Assembly: GCF_039519235.1 (NCBI RefSeq)
Contig: NZ_CP154351.1
Coordinates: forward strand, 310,001 to 374,000
Reading direction: 5' to 3'
DNA from: Micrococcus sp. 2A
GTDB lineage: Bacteria; Actinomycetota; Actinomycetes; Actinomycetales; Micrococcaceae
DNA length: 64,000 nt
The position numbers were made by a program, and so were the translations under genes. Below the pieces are notes generated by a model. The model was not told the DNA's origin. It ran no database searches and saw only the letters and a program-made list of their open reading frames with translations. This document shows positions 39,010 to 48,713 of the stretch, piece by piece; within the stretch, counting starts at the first letter, position 1, and each line of letters starts with the position of its first letter.

Positions 39010-40058
39010 CGCGGACGCTCCTGGAGCTGTGCCGGGGAGGCGAAGGTGCGCGGCACGCCCGTGACCGGGTCGGTGAAGCTCAGGGACCGAGAGAGCAGCT
39101 GGAGCGGGCGGGCGAGGTCGTCCGGCGCGGCGTCCAGCAGCTCGGGGTAGAACGGGTCGAAGGCGATGCCCAGGCCCAGCGACGCGAGGTGGATCCGCAG
39201 CTGGTGCGTCCGCCCCGTGCGCGGGGTGAGCCCGAGGTGCACCACACGCCGCCCCGCGAGCATGCCCGCCGAGCGTCCGACGCCCAGCACCTCCACGCGC
39301 GTCTCCGCGTTGGCCCCGGCGTGGGCCGCGTTCGACTTCTTCGTGCGCACCGGCGCCCCGGCGGCCCGGCCCGAGGCCGCCGCCGGGATCTCCTCGACCA
39401 CCGACCGCAGGATCCCCCTGTCCTTGCGGATGCGGCTGCGGATGGTCAGGGGGAACCGCGTGAGGCGGGGGTCGTCGTCGGGGCGGGCCGCGTCGTCGTC
39501 GGGGTCCGCGGGCGACTCCGGGAGCACGGCGACCGCCTCGTACCGCTTGGCCACCGCGCGCCGCTCGAAGAGCAGGTGGTAGGCGCCGCGCGTGGCGGGG
39601 TTGGCGGAGAACATGACGACGCCGGCCGTCGCCCGGTCGAGGCGGTGCAGGGGCACGAGGTCGTCGAGGCCGAGCTCGTTGCGCAGGCGGACCAGCGCGG
39701 TCTCCTGGATGAAGCGCCCGCCCGGCGTGGTGGGCAGGAAGTGGGGCTTGTGGATCACCACGAGGTGCTCGTCCGCGTGGAGGATCTCGTGGGCGACCGG
39801 CAGGGGCTGCTCGTCCGGCAGATCGCGGTAGTACCAGAGGTCCTCGTGCGCGCCGAGCGGGGTGTCCGCGGGGATGGGCGCGCCGTCCACGGCCACGACC
39901 TCGCCCGCCGCGAAGCGCCGCCGGATGCCGTCCGGGTCCACGTGGCCGAAGCGGTCCAGCACGTACTCCTGCACGCTCGCCCAGGGCCCGGAGGAGGGCA
40001 GGCGCAGTCGGGTCGCGTTGACGCCGTCGCGCAGGGGAAGGGGGGAGGTCACGGCCAC
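39006..40058 (-). CDS. RluA-family pseudouridine synthase
   Basis: A 350-residue RNA pseudouridylate synthase. The catalytic aspartate is in LHRLDRATAGVVMFS; the HKPHFLPTTPGG and GRTHQLRIHLASLG motifs are also present. An S4-like N-terminal region (DRFGHVDPDGIRRRFAAGEVVAVDG) precedes it, as in RluA/C/D-type enzymes. A 40-residue low-complexity insertion (PADPDDDAARPDDDPR, then AASGRAAGAPVRTKKSNAAH) is unusual. The target base is unknown. First gene of an operon with DedA and the coil-membrane protein. Confidence 0.88.
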   Translation of the reverse strand: MAVTSPLPLRDGVNATRLRLPSSGPWASVQEYVLDRFGHVDPDGIRRRFAAGEVVAVDGAPIPADTPLGAHEDLWYYRDLPDEQPLPVAHEILHADEHLVVIHKPHFLPTTPGGRFIQETALVRLRNELGLDDLVPLHRLDRATAGVVMFSANPATRGAYHLLFERRAVAKRYEAVAVLPESPADPDDDAARPDDDPRLTRFPLTIRSRIRKDRGILRSVVEEIPAAASGRAAGAPVRTKKSNAAHAGANAETRVEVLGVGRSAGMLAGRRVVHLGLTPRTGRTHQLRIHLASLGLGIAFDPFYPELLDAAPDDLARPLQLLSRSLSFTDPVTGVPRTFASPAQLQERPR

Positions 40059-40097
40059 GGCCCCATCATTCCAGGCCGGGTGGACGGGCCCGCGCAG

Positions 40098-41348
40098 TCA
40101 GCCCTTCACGGGGGAGCCGGTGCCGGTGGTCTCGTCGCCGCTCTCGGGGGAGCGGTCGCGCGGGCCCAGCACCACGACCTCGTCGGCCGGCTCAGTCTTT
40201 CCGAACACCTCGCGCGCCGGGACGTGCCCGCCGACGTCGACGATGACCGTGTCCAGCACCGCGCCGGAGGGGACCGTGGCGTCGCCGAGGAGAAGGGATC
40301 CGCGCACCGTGGCGCCGGCCTCGACCACCACGCCCGGGCCGACCACGGAGTCCACGACCTCGCCCGCGATGCGGCAGCCCGGGCCGAGCAGTGAGCCGGT
40401 GACCCGCGCGTCGGGGGCCACCCACGCCGGGGGCGACTGGCGTGCGTTGGTGAGCAGCGGCCAGCCCTCGGCGGTGAGGTCCAGCCCGGTGCCGTCGAGG
40501 ATCTCGCGGTGGGCCCGGAAGAACGCGTCGAGCGTGCCGATGTCCCGCCAGTAGCCCTCGAGGCGGTGCTCGCGGACCCGCCCGCGGTCCACGAACGCGG
40601 GGATGATGCTCTCCCCGTAGTCGCCGAGCGAGCCGCCGACCGGATCGCCGTCCTCGTCGGTCTCGCCGTCCTCCTTGGTGCCGGCCTCGTCCTCGGCGGC
40701 CAGGAGCTCGCCCACCACCTCGGAGAGCGCCGCGACGTCGAACACGAACACCTCCGTGGCCACGAGCGAGCCCTCGGGGTCCTCGGGCTTGTAGTCGTAG
40801 GCGGTGACGGCGCCGTCGTCGTCGGCCTGGACCACGCCGAAGCGGGAGGGGTCCTCGTCCGTCCGGGTGGTCACGACGGTGAGCTCCGCGCCCGAGGCCG
40901 CGTGCTCGGCCAGCACGGGGCGCAGGTCCAGCTGGTAGAGGTGGTCCGCGGACATCACGACGACGGTGCTCGCCCCGAACTGCTCCAGGACGGGCACCTG
41001 CTGGGCGATCGCGTGGCCGTTGCCGCGGGAGAAGCCCTCTTCGGCGCGGCCCTGCGCGGGAGGCAGGATCCGCAGGCCGTGGCGCGTGCCGTCGAGGTCC
41101 CAGGGGCGGCCGCCGGCCAGGTGCTGGTTCAGCGTGAACGGGCGGTACTGCTCCACGATCCACACGTCCTGCAGCCCCGAGTGCGCGAGGTTGGACAGCG
41201 CGACGTCGATCAGCCGGTACTGGCCCGCGAGCGGGACCATCGGCTTGGCACGGGCCTGCGTCAGCGGCATGAGACGCCCGCCGGTGCCGCCGGCGAGCAC
41301 GAGCGCGACCGTGGCGCCCTCCGGGTCCTTCGGGAACGGGTCGGCCAT
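40098..41348 (-). CDS. glgC: GlgC-like glucose-1-phosphate adenylyltransferase / sugar nucleotidyltransferase
   Basis: A 416-residue nucleotidyltransferase with a left-handed beta-helix C-terminal half. The pyrophosphorylase signature is ALVLAGGTGGRLMPLTQARAKPMVPLAG (residues 15-42), with GNGHAIAQQ, VVMSADHLYQ and EGYWRDIGTLDAFF typical of GlgC. ADP-glucose synthesis for glycogen or trehalose is the best guess. An acidic insertion of about 23 residues (218-240, AAEDEAGTKEDGETDEDGD) precedes the SIIPAFV motif and is not usual. No glgA or glgB adjoins. The ATG is six bases after TACGGT (41355-41360, minus). Confidence 0.8.
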   Translation of the reverse strand: MADPFPKDPEGATVALVLAGGTGGRLMPLTQARAKPMVPLAGQYRLIDVALSNLAHSGLQDVWIVEQYRPFTLNQHLAGGRPWDLDGTRHGLRILPPAQGRAEEGFSRGNGHAIAQQVPVLEQFGASTVVVMSADHLYQLDLRPVLAEHAASGAELTVVTTRTDEDPSRFGVVQADDDGAVTAYDYKPEDPEGSLVATEVFVFDVAALSEVVGELLAAEDEAGTKEDGETDEDGDPVGGSLGDYGESIIPAFVDRGRVREHRLEGYWRDIGTLDAFFRAHREILDGTGLDLTAEGWPLLTNARQSPPAWVAPDARVTGSLLGPGCRIAGEVVDSVVGPGVVVEAGATVRGSLLLGDATVPSGAVLDTVIVDVGGHVPAREVFGKTEPADEVVVLGPRDRSPESGDETTGTGSPVKG

Positions 41349-41361
41349 GGGACCACCGTAG

Positions 41362-42261
41362 TCACCACTGGCAGTTCGGGCACCACCACAGCTGCCGCTC
41401 GGCGTCCTCGGGGGAACCGTAGTCCTCCTTGCGCACGCGCCCGCCGCAGCGCAGGCACGGGAAGCGATCGTGGCCGTAGACCCAGTAGCTCGGCTGCCGG
41501 CCGCGAGGCGGTCCGTCGAGGACCTCGATCGCGAACGGCCGGGACTCGTTGCGGCGGACATGCGTCGTGGCCCGCTGTGAACCGATCACCGGCGACGCCG
41601 GCGGGACGTTGGCGCGCAGCAGGTCCCCGGCCAGCAGGACGAGTCCCGGGACGTCGTCGACCTCGCCGATCGGGCGGTGGGGGTCGATCCCGGCGAGCAG
41701 CAGCGTCTCGCAGCGGTAGATGTTGCCGATCCCGGAGACGAGGCGCTGGTCCAGCAGGGCCAGCCCCACGGGACGCCCGGGCCGCTCGGTCAGGCGGCGC
41801 ACGCCCTCGGCGAGCAGTGCCGCGGCGGTGGCGGGGTCGGCCCACCCGGGGTCGAGCAGGTCGGTGCCCAGGTGGCCCACCACCGTGTGCTCGCGATCCG
41901 TGCGGACGAGCTCGAGCAGGCCCAGCTGCGCGCCGATCACGCGGTGCTCGTCCGTCTCCAGCACACACCGCACCTGGCACGCGGGCGCGCCCCAGGGCGC
42001 GTCGAGGCCGGAGTCGAGCCAGCGCCCCTCCATCTTCAGGTGGGAGATCAGCGTGAGGGGCGCGGCGCCGTCGTCCTCGGCGGGTGGCGTGAGCCGCATC
42101 AGCAGGTACTTGGCCAGCGGCCGCACCTCGGCCACCGTCCACTCCTCGAGGCGCGCGGTGGCGTGCCGGGGCACGCGCAGGTCAGCATGCCGCAGCACCC
42201 GTCCCGCGAGCAGGGGGCGCAGGCGGTGCGCGGCGCGGACGAGGGAGTCGCCCTCGGGCAT
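41362..42261 (-). CDS. Fpg/Nei-family DNA glycosylase (Nei type)
   Basis: A 299-residue bifunctional DNA glycosylase. The N-terminus MPEGD gives the catalytic P2 and E3 and is of the Nei (not MPELPE Fpg) type. The helix-two-turn-helix SGIGNIYRCETLLLAGIDP and the C-terminal zinc finger CLRCGGRV...WWCPNC are intact; LLDQRLVSGIGNI supports the assignment. It excises oxidised pyrimidines and cleaves at the lesion. It follows the VOC gene on the same strand by 27 bases and precedes glgC, possibly as one transcript. Confidence 0.92.
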   Translation of the reverse strand: MPEGDSLVRAAHRLRPLLAGRVLRHADLRVPRHATARLEEWTVAEVRPLAKYLLMRLTPPAEDDGAAPLTLISHLKMEGRWLDSGLDAPWGAPACQVRCVLETDEHRVIGAQLGLLELVRTDREHTVVGHLGTDLLDPGWADPATAAALLAEGVRRLTERPGRPVGLALLDQRLVSGIGNIYRCETLLLAGIDPHRPIGEVDDVPGLVLLAGDLLRANVPPASPVIGSQRATTHVRRNESRPFAIEVLDGPPRGRQPSYWVYGHDRFPCLRCGGRVRKEDYGSPEDAERQLWWCPNCQW

Positions 42262-42288
42262 GTCAGGCCACCGCCACGACGGCGGCGC

Positions 42289-42858
42289 TCACACCGCGTT
42301 GAGCTGCCACGTCACGCCGAAGCGGTCGGCCACCCACGCGAAGCGGCGGGAGAAGCCGTAGTCGTCCGGGGGCATGAGGTCGGCGCCGCCGCCGGAGACG
42401 AGGGCGTCGTGGATCGCGTCCACCGCCGTGGGGTCCGGCAGCTCCACGAAGAGGCTGATCGAGGGGGTGAAGGAGAAGCCGTGCGGGGTGAACGAGTCGA
42501 AGAAGCGCAGCCGCTGGCCCGCGATCTCGAGCTCGCCGTGCGAGACCTTGCCCGCCCACTCGGCGCCGCGGGGCGTCGAGTCGTCGAACAGGTCGCGGCG
42601 GACCTCGGTGACTGGCAGGTGCTCCACGAACGCGGTGAGGTAGGCGTCCATGGCGGCGCCGGCGTCCCCCTCGAACATGAGGAACGGCGTCACGGAGGGC
42701 TCGGAGGGGTGCGGCATGGACTCGCCGAGGAGCTCGGCCTCGGGGTCGGCGCCGAACGGGCCGTCCGGCTCGGACGGGGCCACGGGATCCGTGCCGGCCA
42801 GTCCGCTCGCGGGGTCGTGCGTCAGGGTGTCCTCGGCGGTGCTCGGGTTCTCGCTCAT
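42289..42858 (-). CDS. VOC-family (PhnB-like) protein
   Basis: A 189-residue protein with an acidic disordered N-terminus (about 1-52) and a VOC/glyoxalase-like domain. The PhnB-type motifs SVTPFLMFEGDAGAAMDAYL, LRFFDS, ISLFVELPD and WVADRFGVTWQLNAV are visible. These proteins lack an assigned reaction. The ATG is seven bases after TAGGTT (42866-42871, minus). Twenty-seven bases separate it from the Nei-type gene. Confidence 0.85.
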   Translation of the reverse strand: MSENPSTAEDTLTHDPASGLAGTDPVAPSEPDGPFGADPEAELLGESMPHPSEPSVTPFLMFEGDAGAAMDAYLTAFVEHLPVTEVRRDLFDDSTPRGAEWAGKVSHGELEIAGQRLRFFDSFTPHGFSFTPSISLFVELPDPTAVDAIHDALVSGGGADLMPPDDYGFSRRFAWVADRFGVTWQLNAV

Positions 42859-42983
42859 GGGCGCGAACCTACCCGGCGCCGCCCGGTGCTGTCGTGCGCC
42901 CGCCGCCCGAGCCGCCACGCCTCCCGCGTGACGCCATGATGACGCGCCGCGGCTGCGGTGGGGCCTCCCCACGACGGCCTGCC

Positions 42984-45900
42984 TCAGCTGCGGTACCGGA
43001 TGCCCGACGGCGACGAGTAGAACCCCGCGTCGAGCATCGCCCCGGAGAGGGGCGTCCCGAGGATGGGCGCGCCGTTGACCTTCTCGAGGCTCAGCCGCTC
43101 CGTCCTCCCGGTGCGCAGCGCCCACACGAGCGCCGCCGCGGCGGCCCGCAACTCCGCGGCGTGCTCCGTGAAGCACAGCAGGGTCTTGCCGCCGCGCTCC
43201 ATGTACAGCACCAGCCGGCCGCGGATCAGCACGACGACGGCGCCCGCCTTCCGGCCCGGCCGGTGCCCCGTGGGGACCACCCCGCCCGGGCCCGGCGGCA
43301 CCGAGGGCCAGTCGAGGGCCGCGCCGTAGGGGTTCGCGGGATCGGTGGCCGCGAGCGCCAGCGCCGGTGGGTCCGGCTCCTCCGGCTGGGCATGGGGGTT
43401 GACGGCCGGGCGGCCGGGCGGCGGTCCGAGCGGGCTGACCCAGCCAGAGGGCGGACCGCCGATCGCGCCGGGACCGTCCGCGCCGTCGTCGTCCCCGCCC
43501 TCCTCCTGCGCGCGCTGGAAGCCGCGCAGCCGGTCCACCACGGCGCCCGTGGAGAACTGGGCGCCGCCGAGGCCCTCCACGAAGTGGCCGCGGCGCACCT
43601 GGCCGGCGTCCTCCATGCGGGTGAGCAGCTGGTACTGCCCCGCGAAGCCGCCGGGCACCTCCTCGGCCACCACGGAGCCGCGCGTGATCACGCCGTAGCG
43701 GTCCAGCAGCAGCTCGGCGGTGGCGTGGGCGCGGACGGTGGGGTCCCGCTCCGCCTCCGGCAGCAGGGACCAGCGGCCGGCCGCGCGCGCCTGCTCCGCG
43801 GCGGAGAGCCCGCCCACGCCGGGGGCGATGCCCGCGCTCGCCGACCCCGCCGCGCCGTCGCCGGCTGCGAGGCCCGCGTACCGGCCGCGCCCGCGCACCC
43901 CCGCCAGCCGACTGCCCAGCCCGCGGCCCGCACCGCCCGTGCGAGCGGTTCGCGCCCGCGGGGACTGCCTCCCCGTGCGGTGCGCGGTCTTGCCGAGCGA
44001 GAGCAGTCCGCGGACGGGGGCGAACGTGTCATTGCCGACCTTGCCCTCCCACACGAGTGCCCACAGGGCCTCGAGCACCGCGGGGCCACGGACCGGCTCA
44101 GCCCCCTGTTCGGCACCGAGGGCCAGCACCCTCTCCACGAGCTGCGGGAAGAACCACGCGCCGCCCGAGCCGAGCACCGCGAGGATCCGCTCGCGCAGCG
44201 CGGCGTCCGCGGGGGCGGGCCCCTGCTGGGCCTCGGGAAGGCGGAGCGTGAGGTCCACGGCGTCGGCAGGGTGGATCGCCACCCAGCCGTCGTTGCCGGC
44301 GGCCTCCGCGGTCCCGGACCACACGTACTCGCCCGTGGAGAGCAGCTCGTCGAGCATCGTGGGCGCGTAGTCCCGCACGCGCGCCGGCAGCACGAGGGAC
44401 TCCCACGCGCTCGCGGGCAGGGGCATGCCGGCCAGCTGGTCCAGGGCGACGGCCACGCCGTCCACGCCCTCGAGCGACGCCGGGGACGGGTGCCCGGGGC
44501 GGGGGCGCAGGTGCTGCCAGTCGGCGAGGAACCGGCCGTAGGCGGCCTGCTCCACCGGCTCCACCTCGGCGCGCAGGGCGGCGAGGGAGCGGCGGCGGAT
44601 GCGGCGCAGCACCTCGGACTCGCACCACTCGGCGTCCAGGCCCGTCGCGCCGGGCGCGCCGTCCGGGCGGAACGCGCCGGTGCTGACGCGGCGCTCGGAG
44701 GCCAGGCGCTGCAGCACCCCCAGCACGACGGCGCCGCCCAGTCCGAGCGCCGCGCCCGCCTCGGCGGCCGTGAAGGGCCCGTGGGTGCGGGCGTAGCGGC
44801 CCACGAGGTCGCCGAGGGGATCCTCGACCGGCTCCAGGAACGTGACCGGCACGCCCATGGGGATCGGCACGCCGAGGGCGTCGCGCAGGCGGGCCGCGTC
44901 CTCGACCGCCGCGTAGACCTCCCCGCCTTCGCGGCGCAGGCGGAACGCCCGGTTGGCGCGGACGAGCTCGTCCAGCATCCCGGCGACGGCGGCCTCGTGC
45001 GCGGCGGAGTCCGGCTCAGACGCGGGTGTCTCACCGGCGGCCGGCTCAGGGTCCGCCGCCCCTGCCTCGACCTCCGGCAGCGTCCGCCGCGCCGCCTCCA
45101 CCACGGTGAGCGGGCCCACGAGCCGCAGCAGGTCAGCGAGGCCTTCGGCCCCGCGCACGCGCCGGTCCGGGGCGAGCCGCTGCAGCTCCGCCTCGACGCC
45201 GGCGATGACGTCCGCGTCCAGGAGCTCCCGCAGCTCCTCCGTGCCGAGCAGCTCGGACAGCAGCGCCGGATCGAGGGACAGGGCCGCCGCGCGGCGCTCG
45301 GCCAGGGGGGAGTCGCCCTCGTAGATGAACTGGGCGACGTACCCGAAGAGGATGGACTGAGCGAAGGGCGAGGGCGCCGTCGTCGTGACCTCGACCATGC
45401 GGATCGCACGCGACGCGAGGCGGGCGGCGACGTCCTTGAGGGCCGGGAGGTCGTAGACGTCCTGGAGCACCTCGCGGACGGTCTCCAGGATCACCGGGAA
45501 CTGCGGGAACTTGCGGGCCACGTCCAGCAGCTGGGCGGCGCGCTGGCGCTGCTGCCACAGGGGCGAGCGCCGGCCGGGGTTGCGGCGGGGGAGCAGCAGG
45601 GCGCGGGCGGCGTTCTCGCGGAAGCGGGCGGCGAACAGCGCGGATCCGCCGACCTCCGCCGTGACGATCTCGTCCAGCTCCTCCGCCGTGAACTCGAAGA
45701 GCTCTGCGCCCGGCGGCTCCGTGTCCATGAGGGGGATGCGCAGGACGATGCCGTCATCGGCGGCCATCGCGGCGCCGGAGCCGGTCTCGAGGCCGTAGCG
45801 CTGGGCCAGCCGGGCGCCCACCGCGAGCGCCCAGGGCGCGTGGACGGCCATGCCGAAGGGGGAGTGGAGCACCACGCGCCAGTCGCCGAGCTCGTCCGTG

Positions 45901-48191
45901 AACCGCTCCACCACGAGGGTCTTCTCCGTGGGCAGCGTGCCGGTGGCCTCGCGCTGGTCCTTCAGATAGGCCAGCAGGTTGTCCCGTGCCCAGGGGTCAA
46001 GGCCCGCGGCCTCGAGGCGGGCGGGCGCGGACTGCGGGTCCGCGTCCACCTCGCGGCGGAAGCGCCCGACGGCGTCGCCGAGCTCGGCGGGGCGTCCGGC
46101 GGCGTCGCCGCGCCAGAACGGGAGCTTGCCCGGCTGGCCGTAGGCGGGGAGCACCAGCACGCGGTCGGCGGTGATGTCCACGATCCGCCATGACGTGGCA
46201 CCGAGCAGGATCACGTCGCCCACGCGGGACTCGTAGACCATCTCCTCGTCCAGCTCGCCGACGCGGCGGCCGCCCGAGCGCGCGGAGCCGGCCGAGGACT
46301 TCGCCGCGGACTCGCCGGTGTCCCCGTCGGCGGCCGCGCCGTCCCGGCCGCCGCCCGCGCCGGAGGAGTCCGTGGCCAGGAAGACCCCGAACAGGCCGCG
46401 GTCCGGGATGGTGCCGCCGGAGGTGACGGCCAGACGCTGGGCGCCGGGGCGGCCGGAGAGCGTGCCCTCCTCGCGGTCCCACAGGATGCGCGGGCGCAGC
46501 TCGGCGAACTCGTCCGAGGGGTAGCGGCCGGCGAGCAGGTCCAGCACAGACTCGTAGGCCGAGTGCGGCAGGGCCGAGAACGGGGCGGAGCGGCGCACGA
46601 GGTCGAACCAGGCCTCGGCCTCCACGTCCTCGATCGCGACGGCGGCCACCGTCTGCTGGGCCAGGATGTCCAGCGGGTTGGCGGGGACGCGCAGGGACTC
46701 GATGCACCCGGCCACCATGCGTTCGGCGACCACGGCGGTGTCGACGAGGTCCCCGCGGTGCTTGGGGAAGAACACGCCGCGGGAGACCTCTCCCACCTGG
46801 TGGCCCGCGCGGCCCACGCGCTGCAGGCCCGAGGCCACCGACGGCGGCGACTCCACCTGGATCACCTGGTCCACCGCGCCCATGTCGATGCCGAGCTCGA
46901 GCGAGCTCGTGGCCACGACGCAGCGGATCTGCCCGGTCTTCAGCGCCTCCTCCACGATGGCGCGCTGCTCCTTGGAGACGGAGCCGTGGTGGGCGCGGGC
47001 GAAGTCGGAGACCGTCCCCGAGCCGGTGCCGGTCTGCCCGGCCACCTGGGCGGGTCCGTGGACCGGGGTGCGCGGCGTCGCGGGGGCCGCGTCCCGCTGC
47101 GCCAGCCATCCGGCGACGACGTCGCCCGCCTGGGCCGGCTCGCGGAAGCCCGGGACGGCGTCGGGCAGGTCCGCGGCGGCGGCCGCCTCCTGGCGGGCCT
47201 CCCAGATCTCGTTGAGGCGACCCGTGAGACGTTCGGCGAGGCGGCGGGAGTTGGCGAACACCAGGGTGGAGCGGCGCTCGGACACCAGGTCCACGATCCG
47301 CTCCTCCACGTGCGGCCAGATGGAGCCGCCCATCGCCGCGCCCCCGTCGGCCCCGCCCGGGGCGCCCGCCGGAGAGGATCCCGGACCCGTGTCCTGGGCA
47401 CCCGAGGGGGCGGAGAGGTCGGTCATGTCCGGGATGGGGACGCTCACCGTGAGGTCCCACTGCTTGGCCGAGGCGGGCCGCACGATGGTGACCGGCTGCA
47501 CGCCGCCGAGGAAGCGGGCGACCTCGGAGGCCGGCTCCACCGTGGCGGAGAGGCCGATGCGCTGCACGGGCCTCTCGAGCAGCGCATCGAGGCGCTCGAG
47601 GGACACGGCCAGGTGGGCGCCGCGCTTCGTGCCGGCGACGGCGTGCACCTCGTCCACGATCACGGTGCGCACGCCGGCCAGGGCCGAGCGACCCTTCGAG
47701 GTGAGCATCAGGAAGAGGGACTCGGGCGTGGTGATGAGGATGTCCGGCGGGTCCTGCAGCAGAAGGCGCCGCTCTGCCGCGGGGGTGTCCCCAGACCGCA
47801 CGCCCACGCGCACCCGCGGCACTGCCCGGCCGAGGGTGCGTGCGGTCTGCGTGATGCCGATCAGCGGGGCACGCAGGTTGCGCTCCACGTCCACGCCGAG
47901 CGCCTTGAGCGGGGAGATGTAGAGGACGCGGGTGGCGGAGACCTCCGGGTCCGCGGGCTCGCGCACGAACGAGTCCAGCGCCCAGAGGAAGGAGGAGAGG
48001 GTCTTGCCGGAGCCCGTCGGGGCGATCACGAGGGCGTGGCGGCCCGAGGAGATCGCGTCCCACGCGCCCACCTGCGCCGGCGTCGGCCCCTCGAAGGCAC
48101 CCGTGAACCACGCGCGGGTGGGCTCGCTGAAGCGGGAGAGGACGGCGGCGGCGCTCGGGGCGGGCGCCCCGGCCCCCTCGGCGCCGCTCAT
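42984..48191 (-). CDS. lhr: ATP-dependent helicase Lhr
   Basis: A 1735-residue superfamily-2 Large Helicase-Related protein, longer than the usual 1500-1600 because of several low-complexity insertions (for example near residue 270, rich in Gly/Ala/Pro). Walker A is APTGSGKT (57-64), the DEVH box is VDEVHAVAGTKRG, motif III RIGLSATVEP, and motifs V/VI are CVVATSSLELGIDMGAVDQ and GLQRVGRAGHQVG. The long C-terminal domain follows, ending in the Lhr-CTD. Lhr acts in DNA repair and RNA:DNA unwinding. Its ATG overlaps the rlmH stop (ATGA, 48188-48191), so the two are cotranscribed. Confidence 0.95.
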   Translation of the reverse strand: MSGAEGAGAPAPSAAAVLSRFSEPTRAWFTGAFEGPTPAQVGAWDAISSGRHALVIAPTGSGKTLSSFLWALDSFVREPADPEVSATRVLYISPLKALGVDVERNLRAPLIGITQTARTLGRAVPRVRVGVRSGDTPAAERRLLLQDPPDILITTPESLFLMLTSKGRSALAGVRTVIVDEVHAVAGTKRGAHLAVSLERLDALLERPVQRIGLSATVEPASEVARFLGGVQPVTIVRPASAKQWDLTVSVPIPDMTDLSAPSGAQDTGPGSSPAGAPGGADGGAAMGGSIWPHVEERIVDLVSERRSTLVFANSRRLAERLTGRLNEIWEARQEAAAAADLPDAVPGFREPAQAGDVVAGWLAQRDAAPATPRTPVHGPAQVAGQTGTGSGTVSDFARAHHGSVSKEQRAIVEEALKTGQIRCVVATSSLELGIDMGAVDQVIQVESPPSVASGLQRVGRAGHQVGEVSRGVFFPKHRGDLVDTAVVAERMVAGCIESLRVPANPLDILAQQTVAAVAIEDVEAEAWFDLVRRSAPFSALPHSAYESVLDLLAGRYPSDEFAELRPRILWDREEGTLSGRPGAQRLAVTSGGTIPDRGLFGVFLATDSSGAGGGRDGAAADGDTGESAAKSSAGSARSGGRRVGELDEEMVYESRVGDVILLGATSWRIVDITADRVLVLPAYGQPGKLPFWRGDAAGRPAELGDAVGRFRREVDADPQSAPARLEAAGLDPWARDNLLAYLKDQREATGTLPTEKTLVVERFTDELGDWRVVLHSPFGMAVHAPWALAVGARLAQRYGLETGSGAAMAADDGIVLRIPLMDTEPPGAELFEFTAEELDEIVTAEVGGSALFAARFRENAARALLLPRRNPGRRSPLWQQRQRAAQLLDVARKFPQFPVILETVREVLQDVYDLPALKDVAARLASRAIRMVEVTTTAPSPFAQSILFGYVAQFIYEGDSPLAERRAAALSLDPALLSELLGTEELRELLDADVIAGVEAELQRLAPDRRVRGAEGLADLLRLVGPLTVVEAARRTLPEVEAGAADPEPAAGETPASEPDSAAHEAAVAGMLDELVRANRAFRLRREGGEVYAAVEDAARLRDALGVPIPMGVPVTFLEPVEDPLGDLVGRYARTHGPFTAAEAGAALGLGGAVVLGVLQRLASERRVSTGAFRPDGAPGATGLDAEWCESEVLRRIRRRSLAALRAEVEPVEQAAYGRFLADWQHLRPRPGHPSPASLEGVDGVAVALDQLAGMPLPASAWESLVLPARVRDYAPTMLDELLSTGEYVWSGTAEAAGNDGWVAIHPADAVDLTLRLPEAQQGPAPADAALRERILAVLGSGGAWFFPQLVERVLALGAEQGAEPVRGPAVLEALWALVWEGKVGNDTFAPVRGLLSLGKTAHRTGRQSPRARTARTGGAGRGLGSRLAGVRGRGRYAGLAAGDGAAGSASAGIAPGVGGLSAAEQARAAGRWSLLPEAERDPTVRAHATAELLLDRYGVITRGSVVAEEVPGGFAGQYQLLTRMEDAGQVRRGHFVEGLGGAQFSTGAVVDRLRGFQRAQEEGGDDDGADGPGAIGGPPSGWVSPLGPPPGRPAVNPHAQPEEPDPPALALAATDPANPYGAALDWPSVPPGPGGVVPTGHRPGRKAGAVVVLIRGRLVLYMERGGKTLLCFTEHAAELRAAAAALVWALRTGRTERLSLEKVNGAPILGTPLSGAMLDAGFYSSPSGIRYRS

Positions 48192-48646
48192 GCGTGGTGG
48201 TACGGCCGGCCGGCGGAGATCTCCTGCGCGCGGTAGACCTGCTCTGCCAGGATGAGGCGCACGAGCTGGTGCGGGAAGACGAGGCCGGAGAGGGACCACA
48301 CGCGGTCGGACCGCGCGTGGACGCGCTGGTCCACCCCGTACGCGCCGCCGATCACGAGCGTGACGGGTGCGCCGACGTCGAACTGCGCCTGCAGGTGCCG
48401 GGCCAGGCCGGGGGAGTCGAAGCCATTGCCGCGCTCGTCCAGGAGGATCACGTGCTCGTCCCCGCCGACCTTGGCCAGGATGCGGTCCGACTCCTCGGTC
48501 CGGGCCGCGTCCTCCTGCCGCGCGGAGTGGGGGAGGAGCTGCCACGTGAGGTCGTAGGGCCTCTTGAGGCGCCGCTCGTAGCGTGCGATCCCGTCCGAGA
48601 CCCACGCTTCATGCTTCTTGCCGACGGCGAGCACCTTCACTGACAT
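48188..48646 (-). CDS. rlmH: 23S rRNA (pseudouridine-1915-N3)-methyltransferase
   Basis: A 152-residue SPOUT methyltransferase that modifies helix 69 of 23S rRNA. The trefoil-knot motifs LLDERGNGFDSPGLARHLQ, VIGGAYGVDQRV and LVFPHQLVRLILAEQVYRA and the C-terminal RPYHHA are canonical. The ATG at 48646 gives the family length (about 155) and the usual N-terminus MSVKVLAVGKKHE; an upstream in-frame start at 48685 would add unsupported residues. It is followed in an ATGA overlap by lhr. Confidence 0.95.
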   Translation of the reverse strand: MSVKVLAVGKKHEAWVSDGIARYERRLKRPYDLTWQLLPHSARQEDAARTEESDRILAKVGGDEHVILLDERGNGFDSPGLARHLQAQFDVGAPVTLVIGGAYGVDQRVHARSDRVWSLSGLVFPHQLVRLILAEQVYRAQEISAGRPYHHA

Positions 48647-48713
48647 GGGGTCCATGATGGCACCGGGGCCGGACGCGCCAGGCACCCGACCCCGGTCGTA
48701 CGACCCGGTGACG

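Noticed and set aside
42894..46193. A 1099-codon rightward open frame opposite lhr
   Set aside because: It is the complement of a clearly conserved helicase; composition is Arg/Gly/His-rich with no motifs.
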